Positions 60,408 through 64,000 of a DNA stretch of 64,000 nucleotides are shown here, piece after piece. The notes beneath the pieces are model-generated. The model saw nothing but the letters and a program-made list of their open reading frames with translations. It made no database searches and was not told the origin of the DNA. Every line of letters starts with the position of its first letter. Position 1 is the first letter of the stretch. The stretch spans positions 71,566-135,565 of the forward strand of contig DATASQ010000057.1 in the NCBI GenBank assembly GCA_036269135.1, read 5' to 3'. Made by a program: the position numbers and the translations under genes. This stretch comes from Palsa-343 sp036269135 (GTDB taxonomy: Bacteria; Acidobacteriota; Terriglobia; Terriglobales; Acidobacteriaceae).

Positions 60408-60769
60408 TGCGCCTGAGATGGCTGTTAGCGTCCTCGCTGCTGGCGACGTGCTGGATGGCTGCCGCACAGAATTCTCCGGCTTCCGCGGAATCTCCTGCCG
60501 CGCCGCAGCCGCCGCCGGTCTTCGCTCACGTGCCTGCAGCGGATGCGGGCAAAACGTCCGCCCCGGTCCTTCCTGTGGCGTCCTTGTCTCCGCAGCAGCA
60601 GCGGCTCCTCGACCAGGCCAGTCAGTTGCTTACTCTGGCGCAGAAGCTCAAGGCGGAAGTGGACAAAACCAATCAGTACACACTCTCGCTCACGACCCTG
60701 CGGCGAGCCGATGACATCGAGAAGCTGGCGAACACCCTCCAGAAGCAGATCGAACGGGAAAATCGCTGA
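60407..60769 (+). CDS. small exported helical protein, member 2 of a pair
   Basis: A 120-residue exported protein with a signal peptide (residues 1-22, ending AAAQ), a Pro/Ala-rich linker, and a C-terminal helix (QLLTLAQKLKAEV ... LRRADDIEKLANTLQK) that aligns with member 1. GGGAG is 7 nt before the ATG, and the ATG shares a base with the preceding stop (TGATG). Function unknown; the pair may form a heteromeric periplasmic coiled coil. Confidence 0.65.
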   Translation: MRLRWLLASSLLATCWMAAAQNSPASAESPAAPQPPPVFAHVPAADAGKTSAPVLPVASLSPQQQRLLDQASQLLTLAQKLKAEVDKTNQYTLSLTTLRRADDIEKLANTLQKQIERENR

Positions 60770-60981
60770 CGGCCAGCGTTCGGGGATATGCACTCTCCCT
60801 CGGCTTTCGACGGTACTTGTGCCTCGCAAATCTGCTCACATTCCTTTGTTGGCCAGAATCGATTCGGCGCGGGCTTCTCCCTCTCTCTCCCACCTCTATA
60901 TAGGTATAGGCGAGCAGCCGCTAATGCGACTCATTCCTTGCCTCGTGTCCTGATTAACTCAGCCTCGTAAGACCCTTTCGC

Positions 60982-61023
60982 TCCAAAAGAAAAGGCGCAG
61001 TGGAGATTGCTCCCCACTGCGCC
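60982..61023 (-). terminator. intrinsic terminator of the TonB-dependent receptor gene
   Basis: GGCGCAGTGG (60994-61003) pairs with CCACTGCGCC (61014-61023), a 10-bp stem with a 10-nt loop; on the minus strand TTTTCTTTTGG follows. The region 60770-60981 otherwise shows no gene, only an AT-rich TATATAGGTATAGG stretch near 60895. Confidence 0.8.
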
Positions 61024-61041
61024 CGTTGATGCAGTTTTCGA

Positions 61042-64000
61042 TCAGAACAGGAATTTCCCTCCGAACTGGAGCGTCCGCGGATCGTTGGCGCTGGTCACCT
61101 GGCCGAAGTTGCCGTCGGTGAATCCCGCGTCGATACCGTTGAACTCCGTATGGTTGAAGGTGTTATACGACTCCACGCGGAGCTCGAACTTTGTGTTCTC
61201 GCTCTCGTTCAGGGCAAACGACTTGAACAGGCTCAGGTTCCAGTTGATCAGCCCGGGGGCGCGGATATCATCCTTGCCGGCCGTGCCGAAGCCGTTGTTC
61301 CCGCCGCCGTTCCATGGCGCCGTCGGAGCCGCAAACGCGGAAGTGTTGAACCACTCCTGCCGGGTCTTCGGTCCGCTTGCCTTGCCGACCAGGTCCGGGC
61401 GATTGGTCGTTCCACCGCCGAGACCCAGCGTGTCTGTTCCATACGTCACGTTCTGAGGCAATCCGGTTTCCGCCGATGTCACGCCGGAAAAGACCCAGCC
61501 GCCCAGCACGCTCCGTTCCAGCATGCTGTTGCCACGGTTGAACAACGGGATGTTGTAAACGTAGTTGGCTTCGAAGTTGTGACGGCGGTCGTAGGTCCCC
61601 GACCCCCGGTCGTACCTGACGTTGAAAGGATCCGAGAGTGAGGTCAGATCGCCGCCCTCGATATCGATCTCATGGGAATAGGTATAGGCGAACTGCGTCG
61701 TCAACCCATGTTTGTGCTCCATGCGCAGCGCGGCCTGGAGGCTGTTGTAGTTGCCGTTGGTGGCGTTCTCATCCTCCGTGATTCCCGCGAACCCCGGGAA
61801 CATGCGGTAGAGGTTGGCATTCGCCCCTTTCGAAACTGCCTCGCGATCGGTGATATCGCCCAGCGGCAGCGTATTGATGGCCCGCTCATCGTCCTGGTTC
61901 CAGGCTCCCGATCCTACGTACTGCACCAGGGCCACGATTCCTGGTCCCACTTCGTGCTGCACTCCCAGGCTGTACTGCAGCGTGCCCGGGCTCGGGTAGT
62001 AGTAGCCCAGCGTTCCCATGCTCGCGGGGAACACCGGCGTGGTCGCCGCCTGGTTATTCAGCACGCTCACATTGGGAGTGCTGAAATATACCGAGCTCGC
62101 CGTAGGCTTGTACGCATAAGGCGGGTTGGTATCCGTTCCATAGATATCGTTCCCCTGGATGCGCTCGTAGAAGAAGCCCGCGCCGCCCCGGAGCACCCAT
62201 TTTCCAGTGCCGAAGACGTCATAGGCGAAACCCAGACGAGGCTGCCAGGTGAAGTAGTCATTCTGCACCAGCCCTTTCGGGAAGCCGTTCACCCCCGGAC
62301 GCCCGATGCCGTTCAGGTAGAACGGAGCCGGAGCGTTGGTCGGATTGCCAAGGCCCGGGCTCGCTCCCGTGCAGCCCGTTTGCGCGGTGGACTGGCAGAT
62401 CGCTCCGCTCGCGTCGAACGTCGCCGCGTCATTCGCGTTGTAAAGAGCGGGAACGAAGTTCGCCGTCCGGTCGAATTTCTCGTAGACATGCGGCAGTGCG
62501 TCGTAGCGTATCCCCAGGTTCAGGGTCAGCCGCGGCGTCACATGCCAGTTATCCATTCCATAGAAGGAATAGGTGTTGTTGATCCAGTGGAACATGTCGA
62601 TAGCCTGCAGCTGGCTGAAGCTGTCCGACAAGCCCAGCAGGAAGTTGACGTAGGAATCGCCGGAGAAGTCCGTCCCAAAGCTGTAATCCCCCTGCGTATC
62701 CGCCTGCTGCTGCTGATTCTTGTCGACCCGCATATACGAGAAGCCAAACTTCAGCGAGTGCCTGCCTCGCGTCCACGAGAAGTCGTCGCGCGGCTGATAG
62801 TCCAGGAAGGCGTTCTTCCACGGCCAGTAGTTGATCGTCCAGTTCGTGCCCACCGGTCCGCTCAGATCCACCGATGGCATGCGGTTCAATGCGTTGTTCG
62901 CTGCCGGGAAATAGCCCGCCTGCGACCATCCGGAAGGCTGCGCATAAATGCCAACCGGCGTGATGCTGATGCTGTTGCCGTTCACGTTCAGCGCTGTTTC
63001 GTTCAGCATGGTCGGCGAGATCGTTTGCGTCAGCTTGATCACCGATCCCCACGACGGATTGCCGAACACGTTGCCGGTGGTGGGATAGCTGTCGTTGCTC
63101 CACATGTCCGGGTAGTACGTCTGCGACATCTGGTCGTGAATGTAATCGCCCATCAGATGCAGTTTGTTCGTGATGTCATGATCGATGCGCACCACGTCTT
63201 CCCGCACGAAGGTCGGCTGCTTTGGCGACGCCACATACTGCGGCGAGCCGTTAGCCGAGGTGGAATTCGCCGCCGGAATCGCTCCCGTATGCATGAACAG
63301 CACCGCATTGGCATCGATCATGCTCGCCGGAATCACGCCACCGGGGAACGAATCTCCCGGAGTTAGTCCCGCCGCCGTCTCTTTAGCGGTTAATGCCGCG
63401 TTCATGGGCAGGTTCGGCACGCAGGGCGCCGTCTGGAGTGCGTTGCAGATGCCGCTGTTCGGCTTTTCCTTCCAGCCGCTCGGCACCACATAGTTCAGAT
63501 TGGCGCCGGCGGTCGGAATGTCATCCCCAGGGATGGTATTGATGCCCGAAGGAGTCGCCCCCGCAATATAGCGGCGCCATTCCTCACTGTAGAAAAAGAA
63601 GGTTCGGCTCCTGCTCTTGGGATACAGCCCGGGAATAAACAGCGGGCCGCCAATGTTGCCGCCAAAAATGTTCAGGCGCAGCTCCGGGGTCGGCTGTTTG
63701 TTCAGCTTCGAAAAATAGTTCGCTGCATCGAAGTCGTCGTTACGGTTGAATTCCCACACTCCACCGTGGAAATTCCGGCTGCCCGACTTGAGAGCCATGA
63801 TGATGGTCCCGCCCGAGCCGATCCCATAATCCGGCGAGTAATTACTCTCCAGCGACTGGAATTCCGCCAGATCGTCCGGCGACGGCATCACATCCGGCTT
63901 TCCGCCGCTGCCGCGGTCGTAAATTTCGCCGCCATCGATCAGCCACACGTTGTGATCGGGGCGCATGCCGTTGAAGCTGATGGTTGCCGTGGCTCCCTGA
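61042..64000 (-). CDS. TonB-dependent receptor, Oar/carboxypeptidase-regulatory type (partial)
   Basis: The frame runs off the right edge, so the N-terminus (signal peptide, carboxypeptidase-like domain, first part of the plug) is missing. The visible ~985 residues begin in the plug (ATISFNGMRPDHNVWLIDGG) and continue through a large barrel with repeated aromatic strands (FFFYSEEWRRY, YQPRDDFSWTRGRHSLKFGFSY, NNTYSFYGMDNW) and end in LQFGGKFLF, with the terminal Phe needed for barrel insertion. This is the SusC-like/Oar receptor type abundant in Acidobacteriota, used for oligosaccharides or other large ligands. A terminator follows the stop. Confidence 0.93.
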   Translation of the reverse strand, partial: QGATATISFNGMRPDHNVWLIDGGEIYDRGSGGKPDVMPSPDDLAEFQSLESNYSPDYGIGSGGTIIMALKSGSRNFHGGVWEFNRNDDFDAANYFSKLNKQPTPELRLNIFGGNIGGPLFIPGLYPKSRSRTFFFYSEEWRRYIAGATPSGINTIPGDDIPTAGANLNYVVPSGWKEKPNSGICNALQTAPCVPNLPMNAALTAKETAAGLTPGDSFPGGVIPASMIDANAVLFMHTGAIPAANSTSANGSPQYVASPKQPTFVREDVVRIDHDITNKLHLMGDYIHDQMSQTYYPDMWSNDSYPTTGNVFGNPSWGSVIKLTQTISPTMLNETALNVNGNSISITPVGIYAQPSGWSQAGYFPAANNALNRMPSVDLSGPVGTNWTINYWPWKNAFLDYQPRDDFSWTRGRHSLKFGFSYMRVDKNQQQQADTQGDYSFGTDFSGDSYVNFLLGLSDSFSQLQAIDMFHWINNTYSFYGMDNWHVTPRLTLNLGIRYDALPHVYEKFDRTANFVPALYNANDAATFDASGAICQSTAQTGCTGASPGLGNPTNAPAPFYLNGIGRPGVNGFPKGLVQNDYFTWQPRLGFAYDVFGTGKWVLRGGAGFFYERIQGNDIYGTDTNPPYAYKPTASSVYFSTPNVSVLNNQAATTPVFPASMGTLGYYYPSPGTLQYSLGVQHEVGPGIVALVQYVGSGAWNQDDERAINTLPLGDITDREAVSKGANANLYRMFPGFAGITEDENATNGNYNSLQAALRMEHKHGLTTQFAYTYSHEIDIEGGDLTSLSDPFNVRYDRGSGTYDRRHNFEANYVYNIPLFNRGNSMLERSVLGGWVFSGVTSAETGLPQNVTYGTDTLGLGGGTTNRPDLVGKASGPKTRQEWFNTSAFAAPTAPWNGGGNNGFGTAGKDDIRAPGLINWNLSLFKSFALNESENTKFELRVESYNTFNHTEFNGIDAGFTDGNFGQVTSANDPRTLQFGGKFLF

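Noticed and set aside
61672..63366. Long plus-strand frame opposite the TonB-dependent receptor
   Set aside because: Shadow frame in the complement of a clear outer-membrane barrel gene.

Overview
The window looks like a chromosomal segment of an acidobacterium, probably class Terriglobia. The base composition is GC-rich. Pointers to this group are a very large Oar/carboxypeptidase-type TonB-dependent receptor, an 'acidobacterial duplicated orphan permease', a futalosine-pathway menaquinone gene, a fused membrane/spermidine-synthase protein, Kdo-type LPS modification and short intergenic hairpin repeats. The placement rests on gene content alone; there is no rRNA or tRNA gene in the window and I saw no CRISPR array, prophage or insertion sequence.

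Layout. 1-11 kb: end of a PolX DNA polymerase, murC, an AbrB/PIN toxin-antitoxin pair, pncB, mqnC, several secreted proteins, a eukaryotic-like SET-domain protein and a VapBC pair. 11-17 kb: a CocE-type hydrolase, dnaX-ybaB and a Tat-exported metallo-beta-lactamase-fold protein that has lost several metal ligands. 17-27 kb: a universal stress protein, two orphan FtsX/MacB-type permeases, a low-molecular-weight tyrosine phosphatase and a glycolytic cluster gap-rid-pgk whose spacers carry paired hairpin elements. 27-31 kb: a RodZ-like regulator, an FmdE-like protein, fabI and small enzymes. 31.5-38.8 kb: a continuous minus-strand stress block (Hsp70-like protein, RsbU phosphatase, RsbW kinase, STAS antagonist, BlaI repressor, BlaR/M56 protease, HtrA protease). 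38.9-46 kb: the spermidine synthase fusion, cutC, an amino-sugar kinase-like gene, an esterase and an Ig-repeat/beta-propeller protein. 46-58.6 kb: housekeeping metabolism (pyk, tpiA, hbd, Kdo hydroxylase, recX, an antiporter, a B12-binding subunit, a PP2C phosphatase). 58.7-60.8 kb: a run of small membrane or exported proteins of unknown role. 61 kb to the end: the TonB-dependent receptor, cut by the window edge.

Main observations. (1) The same 16-bp dyad, AACTAA-N4-TTAGTT, lies before blaI and in the 55-bp gap before htrA, which suggests that one BlaI/BlaR switch controls an envelope protease as well as itself. (2) At least eleven genes lack a clear Shine-Dalgarno sequence and instead have a TANNNT hexamer ending 6-11 nt before the start codon, the signature of leaderless transcription. 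(3) A Tat-exported MBL-fold protein has Asn, Ser and Gln where its family has metal-binding His. (4) A SET-domain lysine methyltransferase homologue is present, and pyruvate kinase carries a histone-H1-like basic tail.

Limits. All calls come from reading the sequence. Family assignments rest on motifs I can see; no database search was run. Start codons were chosen from ribosome binding sites, signal peptides and family alignments and are flagged where uncertain.
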